Source: Parvibaculaceae bacterium (GTDB lineage: Bacteria; Pseudomonadota; Alphaproteobacteria; Parvibaculales; Parvibaculaceae). Taken from it: DNA of 64,000 nucleotides. Location: NCBI GenBank assembly GCA_019636015.1, contig JAHBYJ010000002.1, positions 62,001-126,000 of the forward strand, written 5' to 3'. Position 1 is the stretch's first letter. Every line of letters begins with the position of its first letter. The translations under genes were made by a program, and so were the position numbers. Positions 45,254 through 52,366 of the stretch are shown here, in pieces. The notes beneath the pieces are model-generated. The model was not told where the DNA came from, ran no database searches, and saw nothing but the letters and a program-made list of their open reading frames with translations.

Positions 45254-45572
45254 TCACCGAAGGAAAACGGCCGAGCGGAAACGGTTTCTCGTCGCGGGCG
45301 AACACCACGAAGGCGAGGCATTCCCAGACATACTGGATGAGATTGCGGCTGAAGCCCCGCAGTTCCTCGTTCTTGTTGCCCGTGATGAGCACCACCACGA
45401 ATTGCAGCGCGCCGAGAAAGATCGCGACGGAGAACGCGATATTGCCGAGGAACCAGTAGCCGATCATGTAGAGCAGCCTGATCCACAATTCCTTCCTGCC
45501 TGCGGACGCGTCGTCGCTAAACCCGCCTTGCTCGCCGGAATGTGCGCCCGAGCCCGCCGAAGTGTCGCTCAT
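45240..45572 (-). CDS. DUF4389 membrane protein
   Basis: 110 residues. After a disordered 28-residue N terminus, two hydrophobic helices (LYMIGYWFLGNIAFSVAIFLGALQFVVVLI) and the conserved NEELRGFSRNLIQYVWECLAFV segment match DUF4389, a family of unknown function in proteobacteria. Converges on the TetR gene with a 14-base overlap. Confidence 0.78.
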   Translation of the reverse strand: MSDTSAGSGAHSGEQGGFSDDASAGRKELWIRLLYMIGYWFLGNIAFSVAIFLGALQFVVVLITGNKNEELRGFSRNLIQYVWECLAFVVFARDEKPFPLGRFPSVTSPE

Positions 45573-45640
45573 GAAGTCCTCCTCCTGAAAAGGGCCTTTA
45601 GCTTATGTGGTTTGCCGCCGCCCCAATTCAATAAGCGGTC

Positions 45641-46459
45641 TCACTCTCGCGGGTCTTCGCCCAGCCACTCCCCATAGCCCACATTGCCCGGCCCGCCGGA
45701 AGGCGACCAGCGCAGCGGATCGAAAAGCCCGAAGGCGAAAAGCCCCATCAGGAAGCCGCCGAGATGCGCCTCCCAGGCGACCTGCGAGGTCACCCCAAGC
45801 GCACCGCTGAGCGCGGTCGCCCCGAACAGGAAATTGAGGCCAATCCAGACGCCCACGAAAATCAGCACCCGCCGGTTGCTGAGCGCGGCAATGATGCCGG
45901 CCCGCCGCCGCGGCGCTCCTGGCAGACTCCCTCCCCGGCCGCCGAGCGCGCCGAGCGGTCCATCCGCCAGAAACACGAACCGCGCCGCGCCGCCCATGAG
46001 CCCCGAAATCGCCGCCGAGGCGCCCACGACCGGAATGTCCGACGAGGGATAGAGGGCGACATGCAGGAAAGCTCCCGCGGCCCCGCACAGGAAATAGAAG
46101 AGAAAGAACCGAACCGCCCCGAAACGCCGCGCCAGCGGCGACCCGAAAGCGAGCAGCCAGATGGAATTGACGAAGAGATGCTCCCACCCGCCATGAAGGA
46201 ATGTGTAGGTGACGGGTGTCCAGAGTTCGGCGCCGAAACCACCCGGCAGCAGATGCGCGATCTGGCTCCCTTCCGGGAAGTAGCGCGACGGGAAGAGCGC
46301 AAACCAGATCAGCGCCTGTTCGCGCATCGGCCAGTCGCTCCATGAAAGAAGGACATGGATCGCGGCAATCGCAAGAAGAAGCAGAAGCACCGGACCCGGT
46401 ACATTGAAGGCCGGCGGCTCGCGGCGCGGCGGCAACTCGCCGCTCAGGGGATCAGCCAT
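45641..46459 (-). CDS. Rhomboid intramembrane serine protease
   Basis: 272 residues, six predicted membrane helices. The catalytic Ser lies in GASAAISG (GASG motif with Ala in place of Gly), the His in EAHLGGFLMG, and an Asn in HLFVNSIWLLAFGSP stabilises the oxyanion. The family cleaves transmembrane helices of partner proteins. The start overlaps the end of the kappa-GST gene by 8 bases. ATG 46459 is chosen; upstream starts would add 12 residues. Confidence 0.85.
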   Translation of the reverse strand: MADPLSGELPPRREPPAFNVPGPVLLLLLAIAAIHVLLSWSDWPMREQALIWFALFPSRYFPEGSQIAHLLPGGFGAELWTPVTYTFLHGGWEHLFVNSIWLLAFGSPLARRFGAVRFFLFYFLCGAAGAFLHVALYPSSDIPVVGASAAISGLMGGAARFVFLADGPLGALGGRGGSLPGAPRRRAGIIAALSNRRVLIFVGVWIGLNFLFGATALSGALGVTSQVAWEAHLGGFLMGLFAFGLFDPLRWSPSGGPGNVGYGEWLGEDPRE

Positions 46460-47069
46460 TCTGGAGCGCGGCCTCCACCAGCGGCAGCCGGTCATTGCCG
46501 AAATACATGTCCTTCTCGTTCACGAACATGGTCGGCGAACCGAACCCGCCGCGCGCGATCAGCTCTTCCGTATTGGCGCGCAGCCGCCCCTTCACATCCT
46601 CCGTCTTTATAAGAGAACTCACTTCTTCCCAGTCGAGCCCGACCGAGGCGCAGATGTCCTCCAGCACCTCCGGCTGACTGATATCCTTGAGCTCTCCCCA
46701 ATAGGCGCGGAATGTCGCCCAGGAGAATTCCGGCAGCTTGCCCTTGTCGAGCGCCACGATGGCGGCCCGCATCGCATCGACCGAGCGGACGGGAAAGACC
46801 GGCGGCTTGCCGATCTCGATGCCGCAATAACGGGCCCAGTCCTTGAGGTCTTTATTGTAGTAGCGGCTCTTCACCGGATGCGGATTGGCGCGCGCCTCGT
46901 AGACGCTTTCGTTAACGGCATTGAACACGCCGCCGACCAGGATCGGCCTCCACACCATCTCCGCCTTGGTGCGTTTCACCAGATCCTCGATCCGGCTGAA
47001 GGCGAGATAGGTCCAGGGGCTGGAGCAGTCGTAGAAAAACTCGAGTTTGGCCAAGGCGAAGTCCCGCAT
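46452..47069 (-). CDS. DsbA-like isomerase (2-hydroxychromene-2-carboxylate isomerase type)
   Basis: 205 residues. Thioredoxin-fold kappa-GST family: LEFFYDCSSPWTYLAF opens with the Ser-Ser-Pro of HCCA isomerases, which use glutathione to isomerise hydroxychromene carboxylates in naphthalene breakdown. GGFGSPTMFVNEKDMYFGNDRLPLVEAAL is the C-terminal signature. No naphthalene gene cluster is near, so the substrate is open. Overlaps the rhomboid start by 8 bases, likely a transcriptional unit with it. Confidence 0.85.
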   Translation of the reverse strand: MRDFALAKLEFFYDCSSPWTYLAFSRIEDLVKRTKAEMVWRPILVGGVFNAVNESVYEARANPHPVKSRYYNKDLKDWARYCGIEIGKPPVFPVRSVDAMRAAIVALDKGKLPEFSWATFRAYWGELKDISQPEVLEDICASVGLDWEEVSSLIKTEDVKGRLRANTEELIARGGFGSPTMFVNEKDMYFGNDRLPLVEAALQNG

Positions 47070-47434
47070 CTCTGTCTGTTAACGATTGGACGCGGAGTGT
47101 CGCCCGCGCTGGTCCGCATCGCAACCGGCTTGTCGGCCGCCTCTCTCCGCCTGTCGCAAGGCGAGACAGGCTTAAGAAAAGTTTGACGCACCAAATCGGG
47201 ACGCGTCATGCCGCAGCCGATCCGGTACGTGCCGCTAACCATACCGCCCTCCCCTCCGCTTTTCCGTCTCCTCGCAAAAATCGCGGATTTCCGCGGTTCT
47301 TAACGAGACCTTACCGCTGGCACACCGGTTGCAATCCACCGGTCAACCGAAGCCCCGGCGGCCAAGGTGGCAGAATCCAAAAAACAGGGATCGCCAGCCG
47401 AAGCGCCGATGAGGTGGACCATCAGGAGGCCAAA
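47070..47434. other. Divergent intergenic region before the CsgG-like gene
   Basis: 365 bases without a credible gene. It carries the sigma-54 promoter below and a 100-base leader to the CsgG-like start. Its minus-strand side is the promoter region of the kappa-GST/rhomboid unit; I see no clear site there. Confidence 0.45.
47318..47333 (+). promoter_or_regulatory. Sigma-54 promoter
   Basis: TGGCAC-ACCGG-TTGCA matches the RpoN consensus TGGCAC-N5-TTGCA exactly, with GG (47319-47320) and GC (47331-47332) separated by 10 bases. It lies about 100 bases upstream of the CsgG-like gene on the same strand. Confidence 0.8.
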
Positions 47435-48475
47435 GTGTTCAACAAGGTTGTGTCGATCGCGGCGAAGAACGGAATGCCCAAGCGGACGCTGGGCGCCCTC
47501 GCCATGGCAGTTGCGCTCACGGGTTGCGTCAGCGCGAATGCGGGCTCAGACGGGCGTTACACCGCGCCCATCGGCAACGCCCCGGTCGTCACCAATGAAA
47601 CCCCCTACTCCAATGCGCTTCGCTGTCTTGCGCGCCATGTCCCCGCCAGCACGACGGCCACGCGCATCGCGGTCGGCAATATCCGCGACTACACCGGCAA
47701 GGCGGAAGCGGACGGCACCGGCATGAAGCTCACCCAGGGCGCCTCGCTCATGGCCATGTCCGCTCTCGGCAAGGCCGGCGTGCCGCTCGTCGAGCGTTAC
47801 GATACCTCCATCACCGAACTCGAGCTGAAATACACCAACAACAAGCTCATCGGCGACGGCGCGGAAGACGACTACCGCAAGATCTATGCGGGCGAAATCC
47901 GCGGCTCCGACTATTACCTCGTCGGCGGCATCACCGAACTCAACTTCAACATCCGCTCGGGCGGCCTCAATGCGGGCTTTGCCGAAGGCGGCGACATGGG
48001 CGCGGCGGCCAATGCATCGGCTTCCACCTATGTCATGAACATCGGCCTCGACCTGCGCCTGGTGAACAGCCGCACGCTCGAAGTGGTGGACTACGTTTCC
48101 TACCAGAAGCAGATCGTCGGCCGCGAAATCCGCGCCGGTGTGTTCGATTTCTTCGGCGGCAACCTCTTCTCCATCGGCGCGGGCACCAGCGCGCAGGAGC
48201 CGATCCAGCTCGCCGTCCGCTCGGTCATCGAACGCGCCGTGCTCAAGATGCTGGTGCCGCTCTATGGCGCAAACCAGGCCGACTGCTCGCGCTTCAAGGA
48301 CCCGATGGGCGAGATCGACTACCGTCAGGCCAATCCCGGCGCCAAGGCGAAGCCCGCCCAGCGCGTCGCAGAAGCGCCGGCCGAGACGCCCGCCCGCAAG
48401 GCCGAGCGCGAGCCCTACGCCTACTACTCCGAACCCGTCTTCGAGACCGGCGGGCTGCGCGGCGGCACCTACTAA
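47435..48475 (+). CDS. CsgG/HfaB-like lipoprotein
   Basis: 346 residues from GTG 47435, which follows AGGAGG. A lipobox VALTGC puts the acylated Cys at residue 31. The mature protein has the CsgG fold: AVGNIRDYTGKAEADGTGMKLTQGASLMAMSALGKAGVPLVERYDTS and later SRTLEVVDYVSYQKQIVGREI and AVRSVIERAVLKML. CsgG forms the outer-membrane pore for curli; HfaB is its holdfast-anchor relative. No csgE/F genes are adjacent. Expected at the outer membrane, under sigma-54 control. Confidence 0.85.
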   Translation: MFNKVVSIAAKNGMPKRTLGALAMAVALTGCVSANAGSDGRYTAPIGNAPVVTNETPYSNALRCLARHVPASTTATRIAVGNIRDYTGKAEADGTGMKLTQGASLMAMSALGKAGVPLVERYDTSITELELKYTNNKLIGDGAEDDYRKIYAGEIRGSDYYLVGGITELNFNIRSGGLNAGFAEGGDMGAAANASASTYVMNIGLDLRLVNSRTLEVVDYVSYQKQIVGREIRAGVFDFFGGNLFSIGAGTSAQEPIQLAVRSVIERAVLKMLVPLYGANQADCSRFKDPMGEIDYRQANPGAKAKPAQRVAEAPAETPARKAEREPYAYYSEPVFETGGLRGGTY

Positions 48476-48615
48476 GCACCATCCTTCCAGAGAATTACCG
48501 GCGATACCGGAGACAGAAATGACAAAACGTATCGCCGGTTCACACCCTCATTGCGTCCAGGCGGGTCGGCCTCCAGCCGGACCATGAGAGCCGAGGCGGA
48601 GCTTGTCCGCCGATC

Positions 48616-48653
48616 CCTGACCGGATTTCACAAGATTCCTTTGTCCGGTCAGG
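48616..48653. other. Long inverted repeat downstream of the CsgG-like gene
   Basis: CCTGACCGGA (48616-48625) pairs perfectly with TCCGGTCAGG (48644-48653) around an 18-base loop. Together with the next terminator it forms a double-hairpin end of transcript. Confidence 0.55.
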
Positions 48654-48663
48654 AATACCAACT

Positions 48664-48692
48664 GGGGAGGGCTTCGCGCCCTCCCCTTTTTT
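48664..48692 (+). terminator. Intrinsic terminator, CsgG-like transcript
   Basis: GGGGAGGGC-TTCGC-GCCCTCCCC followed by six Ts (48687-48692). The T run abuts the convergent gdx stop. Confidence 0.8.
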
Positions 48693-49008
48693 ATCCATCC
48701 ACGAATTTCAGCATGGCAACGCCCGCGACGATGGTCGCAATGGCGGCGAGCCTCGCCGGCGCCATGCTCTCGCCGAGAACCGTAACGCCGATGATCGCAG
48801 CGCCCGCCACGCCTATCCCGGTCCACACGGCGTAAGCGGTGCCGAGCGGCAATTCGCGCATCGCCTGCACAAGAAACCAGACCGCAACCAGCATCGCCGC
48901 GATGTTCACCGCGACGATGAGGGGCTTCGTGAAGCCGTCGCTCGCCTTGAGCGTGAACGCCCAGACGATTTCCGCGCCGCTGGCAATGAGAAGATAGATC
49001 CAGGCCAT
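48691..49008 (-). CDS. gdx: SMR guanidinium exporter, Gdx (SugE) type
   Basis: 105 residues, four membrane helices. MAWIYLLIASGAEIVWAFTLKASDGFTKP places the essential Glu at residue 13 as in Gdx, the branch of small multidrug resistance transporters now known to export guanidinium by proton exchange as antiparallel dimers. GWxLK-like A-F-T-L-K and GTAYAVWTGIGVAGA are family features. An AGGAG ribosome site precedes the ATG at 49008. The guanidine-II riboswitch upstream strongly supports the assignment. Confidence 0.93.
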   Translation of the reverse strand: MAWIYLLIASGAEIVWAFTLKASDGFTKPLIVAVNIAAMLVAVWFLVQAMRELPLGTAYAVWTGIGVAGAAIIGVTVLGESMAPARLAAIATIVAGVAMLKFVDG

Positions 49009-49028
49009 CTGCCTCTCCTGTCGAAGAA

Positions 49029-49085
49029 GCGAGGCCGTCCTCGCGATCGGGATAGTGGCGGAATTTCGCCACAGGGCCGTCCCTG
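49029..49085 (-). promoter_or_regulatory. Guanidine-II (mini-ykkC) riboswitch
   Basis: Read on the minus strand, hairpin P1 is CAGGG-ACGG-CCCTG (49085-49072) and hairpin P2 is GCGAGG-ACGG-CCTCGC (49044-49029). Two GC-rich hairpins with ACGR loops are the hallmark of this riboswitch; guanidine binds the paired loops. The linker forms an extra small hairpin TGGCG-AAATTC-CGCCA. P2 ends 10 bases before the AGGAG of gdx, consistent with control of translation start. Confidence 0.9.
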
Positions 49086-49140
49086 CAGGCGCATGGATAG
49101 CAAATCGGAGACGGACTTGCATCTTTTGCCATAGTCTTCT

Positions 49141-49165
49141 ATATTGGCAGTGAAAATGCCAATAT
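49141..49165. promoter_or_regulatory. Perfect inverted repeat between gdx and the DUF2147 gene
   Basis: ATATTGGCA-gtgaaaa-TGCCAATAT, 9-bp arms with a 7-base spacer. It ends 6 bases before the GGGAGG ribosome site of the DUF2147 gene, so it may be an operator or a leader hairpin. Confidence 0.5.
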
Positions 49166-49181
49166 ATTTCGGGAGGATGGA

Positions 49182-49622
49182 ATGACACTCGACAGACTGA
49201 TGAATTTCATCGGGGCGGCAGTCCTCGCCTCTGCTTTCGCTAGCGCCGCCTTGGCGGACGCTTCCTCGCCCGTCGGCAAGTGGCGCACTTTCGACCCCGA
49301 CACCGGCGTGCCCAAGACGGTCGTCGAAATCACCGAAACCGGTGGCACCCTCACGGGTACCATTGTCGAACTGCTGGATGACGGCGAAACCACCTGCTCG
49401 AAATGCGATGGCGCGCGAAAGAACCAGCCGCTGGTCGGCATGGTCATCCTCTGGGATTTGACGCCGAAAGGCAGCGGCTGGGCCGGTGGCACGATCCTCC
49501 GCCCTGCCAACGGCAAGACCGCCAATGCAAGCATCGAACTCACCGATGGTGGCTCGAAACTCGCCGTCACCGGTTCGCGCGGCATCGGCAGCCGCACGCA
49601 AACCTGGGAACGGGTGGAATAG
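49182..49622 (+). CDS. DUF2147 periplasmic protein
   Basis: 146 residues. Signal peptide 1-25 (SAALADA), mature DUF2147 domain: VGKWRTFDPDTGVPKTVVEITETGGTLTGTIVELL, then two Cys in TCSKCDGARKNQPLVGMVILW and the family's closing RTQTWERV. Lipocalin-like barrel of unknown function. The TCSKC pair could bind metal or form a disulfide. GGGAGG precedes the ATG. Confidence 0.85.
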   Translation: MTLDRLMNFIGAAVLASAFASAALADASSPVGKWRTFDPDTGVPKTVVEITETGGTLTGTIVELLDDGETTCSKCDGARKNQPLVGMVILWDLTPKGSGWAGGTILRPANGKTANASIELTDGGSKLAVTGSRGIGSRTQTWERVE

Positions 49623-49629
49623 CGCGCCG

Positions 49630-50094
49630 CTAGGCCCTGTCGCGCCGGAACAGATGCGCGCCGGGGCCTTGCTTCGCGAGAATGTCGTCGGGATTGCGCA
49701 GCGGGCATGCGGCAACCGAAAGACAGCCGCAGCCGATACAGCCGTCGAGATGATCGCGCAGGGCGATGAGTCCCGCAATTCTCTCGTCGAGCTCAGCCTT
49801 CCAGCGTGCCGAGAGCCGTTTCCAGTCCGCCGCATTCGGCGTCCGTCCATCGGGTAACGAACTCAGCGCCTCGGCAATCGCCGCAAGCGGAATGCCGAGG
49901 CGCTGCGCCGCCTTGATCACCGCAACATGCCGCAGCACACCGCGCGCATAGCGCCGCTGGTTGCCCTCGGAGCGCATGCTCTCGATCAGCCCCTTGCTCT
50001 CGTAGAAATGCAGCGTGGAAACGGCAACGCCCGCGCGTGCCGCAACTTCGCCAACGCTCAGCAATTGCACCGGATTCTTCTTCATTCGCATCAT
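49630..50094 (-). CDS. soxR: Redox-responsive activator SoxR
   Basis: 154 residues, the standard SoxR length. MerR-type HTH at the N terminus: [39 protein letters not shown]. The [2Fe-2S] cysteines are clear in [12 protein letters not shown] (about residues 118-129). Oxidation of the cluster by redox-cycling compounds switches on the target promoter. It is divergent from an MBL-fold hydrolase through a canonical MerR-type promoter, so that gene is the probable target; there is no soxS. Confidence 0.95.
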   Translation of the reverse strand: MMRMKKNPVQLLSVGEVAARAGVAVSTLHFYESKGLIESMRSEGNQRRYARGVLRHVAVIKAAQRLGIPLAAIAEALSSLPDGRTPNAADWKRLSARWKAELDERIAGLIALRDHLDGCIGCGCLSVAACPLRNPDDILAKQGPGAHLFRRDRA

Positions 50095-50106
50095 GCCGAT
50101 TTGTCC

Positions 50107-50137
50107 TTGACCTAAACCTTACTTGAGGTTTTATAAC
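50107..50137 (+). promoter_or_regulatory. SoxR-type promoter with 19-bp spacer
   Basis: -35 TTGACC (50107-50112) and -10 TATAAC (50132-50137) are 19 bases apart, the overlong spacing that needs a MerR-family activator. Between them ACCTAAACCT-TACTTGAGGT (50110-50129) forms an imperfect dyad whose right half ACTTGAGG matches the known SoxR box. Reads toward the MBL gene. Confidence 0.85.
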
Positions 50138-50174
50138 ACGGGCTCCTCGTTCGATGCGTAAAAAGGAGCACGTC

Positions 50175-50834
50175 ATGAAACAGATCTATCCCGACCTCTG
50201 GCAGACCGCGCCGGAACAGCCGATCCCTTCGGTACCGACGCTTGTCACCCATGCCTTTCTGCTGACGCGGGATGACGGCAACGTGCTGTTCTACAGTTCG
50301 GGCCTGCCTGCCGAGCACCGCCGCATCGGGGAACTGGGCGGCCTCCGGCGCCAGTATCTCAGCCACCAGGACGAAGTCGGCCCGGCATTGCGTGCGATCA
50401 AGGCGGAGTTCCGCTCGGAGCTTTTCAGCCACGCCGCCGAGAAGGACGAGGTGAGCGAAATCCTCGCGCCAGACCGCACCTTCGACAGCCCGGAAACCCA
50501 TCTCGGCAATATCGATGTGATCCCCACCCCGGGCCACACGCCGGGCAGCACCTGTTTCCTCGTCCGCTCGCCGCATGGACCGAAATATCTCTTCACCGGC
50601 GACACGATCTTCATGAACGGCGAGGGCCGGTGGCGCGCCGGCTATATCGAAGGCATGAGCGACAGGAAGAAGCTGAAGCAGAGCCTGGAGCTGTTGCGCG
50701 AACTCGCGCCCGACGTCGTGATATCGAGCGCCGCGCCGGACGGAAAACATCCTGTCAACGAAGTGACGCCCAAGAGCTGGCGCGCCTCTGTGGCCGAAGC
50801 CCTGGCAAGGCTCGAGGAAAGCGTGCCCGTCTGA
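50175..50834 (+). CDS. Metallo-beta-lactamase-fold hydrolase
   Basis: 219 residues from ATG 50175, with AAAGGAG 8 bases upstream. MBL fold: the usual HxHxDH motif is replaced by SHQDEVG (about 62-68), but GHTPGSTCFLV and FTGDTIF (metal-binding His and Asp) are kept. So one metal site may be altered. Location behind a SoxR promoter suggests a role in handling redox-cycling compounds or their products. Substrate unknown. Confidence 0.85.
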   Translation: MKQIYPDLWQTAPEQPIPSVPTLVTHAFLLTRDDGNVLFYSSGLPAEHRRIGELGGLRRQYLSHQDEVGPALRAIKAEFRSELFSHAAEKDEVSEILAPDRTFDSPETHLGNIDVIPTPGHTPGSTCFLVRSPHGPKYLFTGDTIFMNGEGRWRAGYIEGMSDRKKLKQSLELLRELAPDVVISSAAPDGKHPVNEVTPKSWRASVAEALARLEESVPV

Positions 50835-50848
50835 GATTTCAAAAGAAA

Positions 50849-50874
50849 ACGGGGAGGACTTTCGTCCTCCCCGT
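50849..50874 (-). terminator. Intrinsic terminator shared by convergent genes
   Basis: ACGGGGAGGAC-TTTC-GTCCTCCCCGT, an 11-bp perfect stem. On the minus strand it is followed by TTTTCTTTT, so it ends the gene at 50928; it may also slow read-through from the MBL gene. Confidence 0.75.
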
Positions 50875-50927
50875 CTCGCCCGGTTTTGCGAAAGGCGGGA
50901 TGAAGCCGCAGCCTTCCGCGCCCTTCG

Positions 50928-51875
50928 TCAGTAACCCACGCCGCCGGAGAAGAAGGCCCCGCCCGTCGCGGCGACTTCCTCGCCGCGCTCATTCTTGCGG
51001 ATGAAAACTTCCGCATAGGCCGCACGCGATGCCGGCGGCACGGTGCTCTGCCCGAATTTCTGCTGCGGCACACAGGCGAGCATGCCGTTCGAACCGTGGC
51101 GCAGCGCCTCGCCCGGACGGCACTCGATCACATAGCCGCCCATATAGTCCGGCGCCGCGGCGTCGCCCTCGCCCGCCATGCGGCCGATCGTGGCGACGAG
51201 CATGTCGCCCGCCGTGCAGTGGAAGAGTTCCACGTCGTCGGTCGGATCGACCTCTGTCACATTCGTGCTCATGCGCGCGGCTTCCTCAAGCCCCTTCGCG
51301 CTGACGCAGATGCCTTTCACCGGCTTCACCACCCGCGCCGTGCGCACGATGACGTTCAGCGCACCCATCGGAGCTGCCTGCGGCGCCGAGACGTAATAGC
51401 TCGAACCGCCGCCGCCATAGCCGCCGCCGCTGCCATTGCCGATGCCGACCGCGCTGTCGCGCCCCATCGACTGCGAGGCGCTGTCCGCCGCCGCATTGGC
51501 ATTGGCGATCGCCGTCGCCGAGGCCGAAGCCGAGGCATTGGCGTTCACATTCACATGAACGTTGATGTTGTTCTCGTTGTGATTGTTGTTGATGTTCGTA
51601 TTGGTGTTCTTGTTGATGTTGGTGTTTTCGTTGTGGTTGTAGTTGTAGTTCTTGTTGTAGTTCGAACCACCGCCCTTGCCGCCGCCATGGCCGCCCCCGC
51701 CGCACCCGCCGCAATTTGTCGGCGGAGGCGTGCAGCCCGTGTTGCAGCCGCCGCCACCGCCATATGAACCGGCGCCCGCGGGGGTTGCGAAGGCAAAGAG
51801 GAACAGCGCGGCGCCGAACGCCAGCGCACCGAGAACCGGAACCCGGTTCGAATTGATAAGAGACATCTGCTTCAT
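50928..51875 (-). CDS. Exported protein with an alternating-Asn repeat tract
   Basis: 315 residues. Signal peptide 1-35 (LFAFATPAGA). Mature part: a Gly/Cys-rich stretch (GGGGGCNTGCTPPPTNCGGCGGGG), then residues 71-130 in which Asn alternates with mostly other polar or aromatic residues (NYNKNYNYNHNENTNINKN), passing into alternating Val and Ala. After a second Gly-rich segment is a compact Cys-containing C-terminal domain (ICVSAKGLEEAARM, FHCTAGDM, YVIECRPGEA, GMLACVPQQ). I know no named family. ATG 51875 is chosen for GGGAG at 7 bases. Confidence 0.7.
   Translation of the reverse strand: MKQMSLINSNRVPVLGALAFGAALFLFAFATPAGAGSYGGGGGCNTGCTPPPTNCGGCGGGGHGGGKGGGSNYNKNYNYNHNENTNINKNTNTNINNNHNENNINVHVNVNANASASASATAIANANAAADSASQSMGRDSAVGIGNGSGGGYGGGGSSYYVSAPQAAPMGALNVIVRTARVVKPVKGICVSAKGLEEAARMSTNVTEVDPTDDVELFHCTAGDMLVATIGRMAGEGDAAAPDYMGGYVIECRPGEALRHGSNGMLACVPQQKFGQSTVPPASRAAYAEVFIRKNERGEEVAATGGAFFSGGVGY
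51486..51665 (-). repeat. Coding simple-sequence tract, alternating Asn
   Basis: DNA of the alternating-Asn tract: runs of AAC codons alternating with others, so the plus strand is dominated by GTT/GTTG units. It is in frame and without frameshift, which argues for protein-level selection rather than a slipped microsatellite. Confidence 0.7.
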
Positions 51876-52366
51876 CCTGACACTCCCGGCCCATAAGGGC
51901 GCGTTGGCCTGCGTCGTTTGGAAACCCGTTCGGGCTCTTGGGCGGGTCAATGCAGAAGCCGTGCCGCAACCGGAGCTGGCATGAATCGCAACGCCTGATG
52001 GTTAATGGCGCAGCGGTCCGCCCCGCAATGAAGCAGCCCGCTCTGCCCGTTAACGAACGGACCGGCGCGCCACCCCACCCTGCGAATATCAGGCCATTGA
52101 TTTAATTGACAAATTTTCGACCTTGCTCGGTCTTCCATCGCCATCGCGCCCATGCCGTTAACATCTGGCACGCTTTCTGCTCCTGCCCTCTCATCCGGGC
52201 CGGTTGTCGCCGACAGCCGTTCCGGATCGGCACCGGACAAGACCTCCGGGGCCGGAATTGGGAAAGGCGAACCGAAACGGGACGTCTTCCCGGGAATGGG
52301 TTAGGATTTTCGCCGGGCAATTGGGGGCTTCCCCGCCGGGCGAACAGCGCGACGGGGTCGAGGGCT
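51876..52366. other. Divergent intergenic region
   Basis: 491 bases between the alternating-Asn gene and the PAS gene. Short frames exist on both strands but none has a good ribosome site or family match. A TTGACA at 52106-52111 lacks a matching -10 at normal spacing. I see no other structure. Confidence 0.4.
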
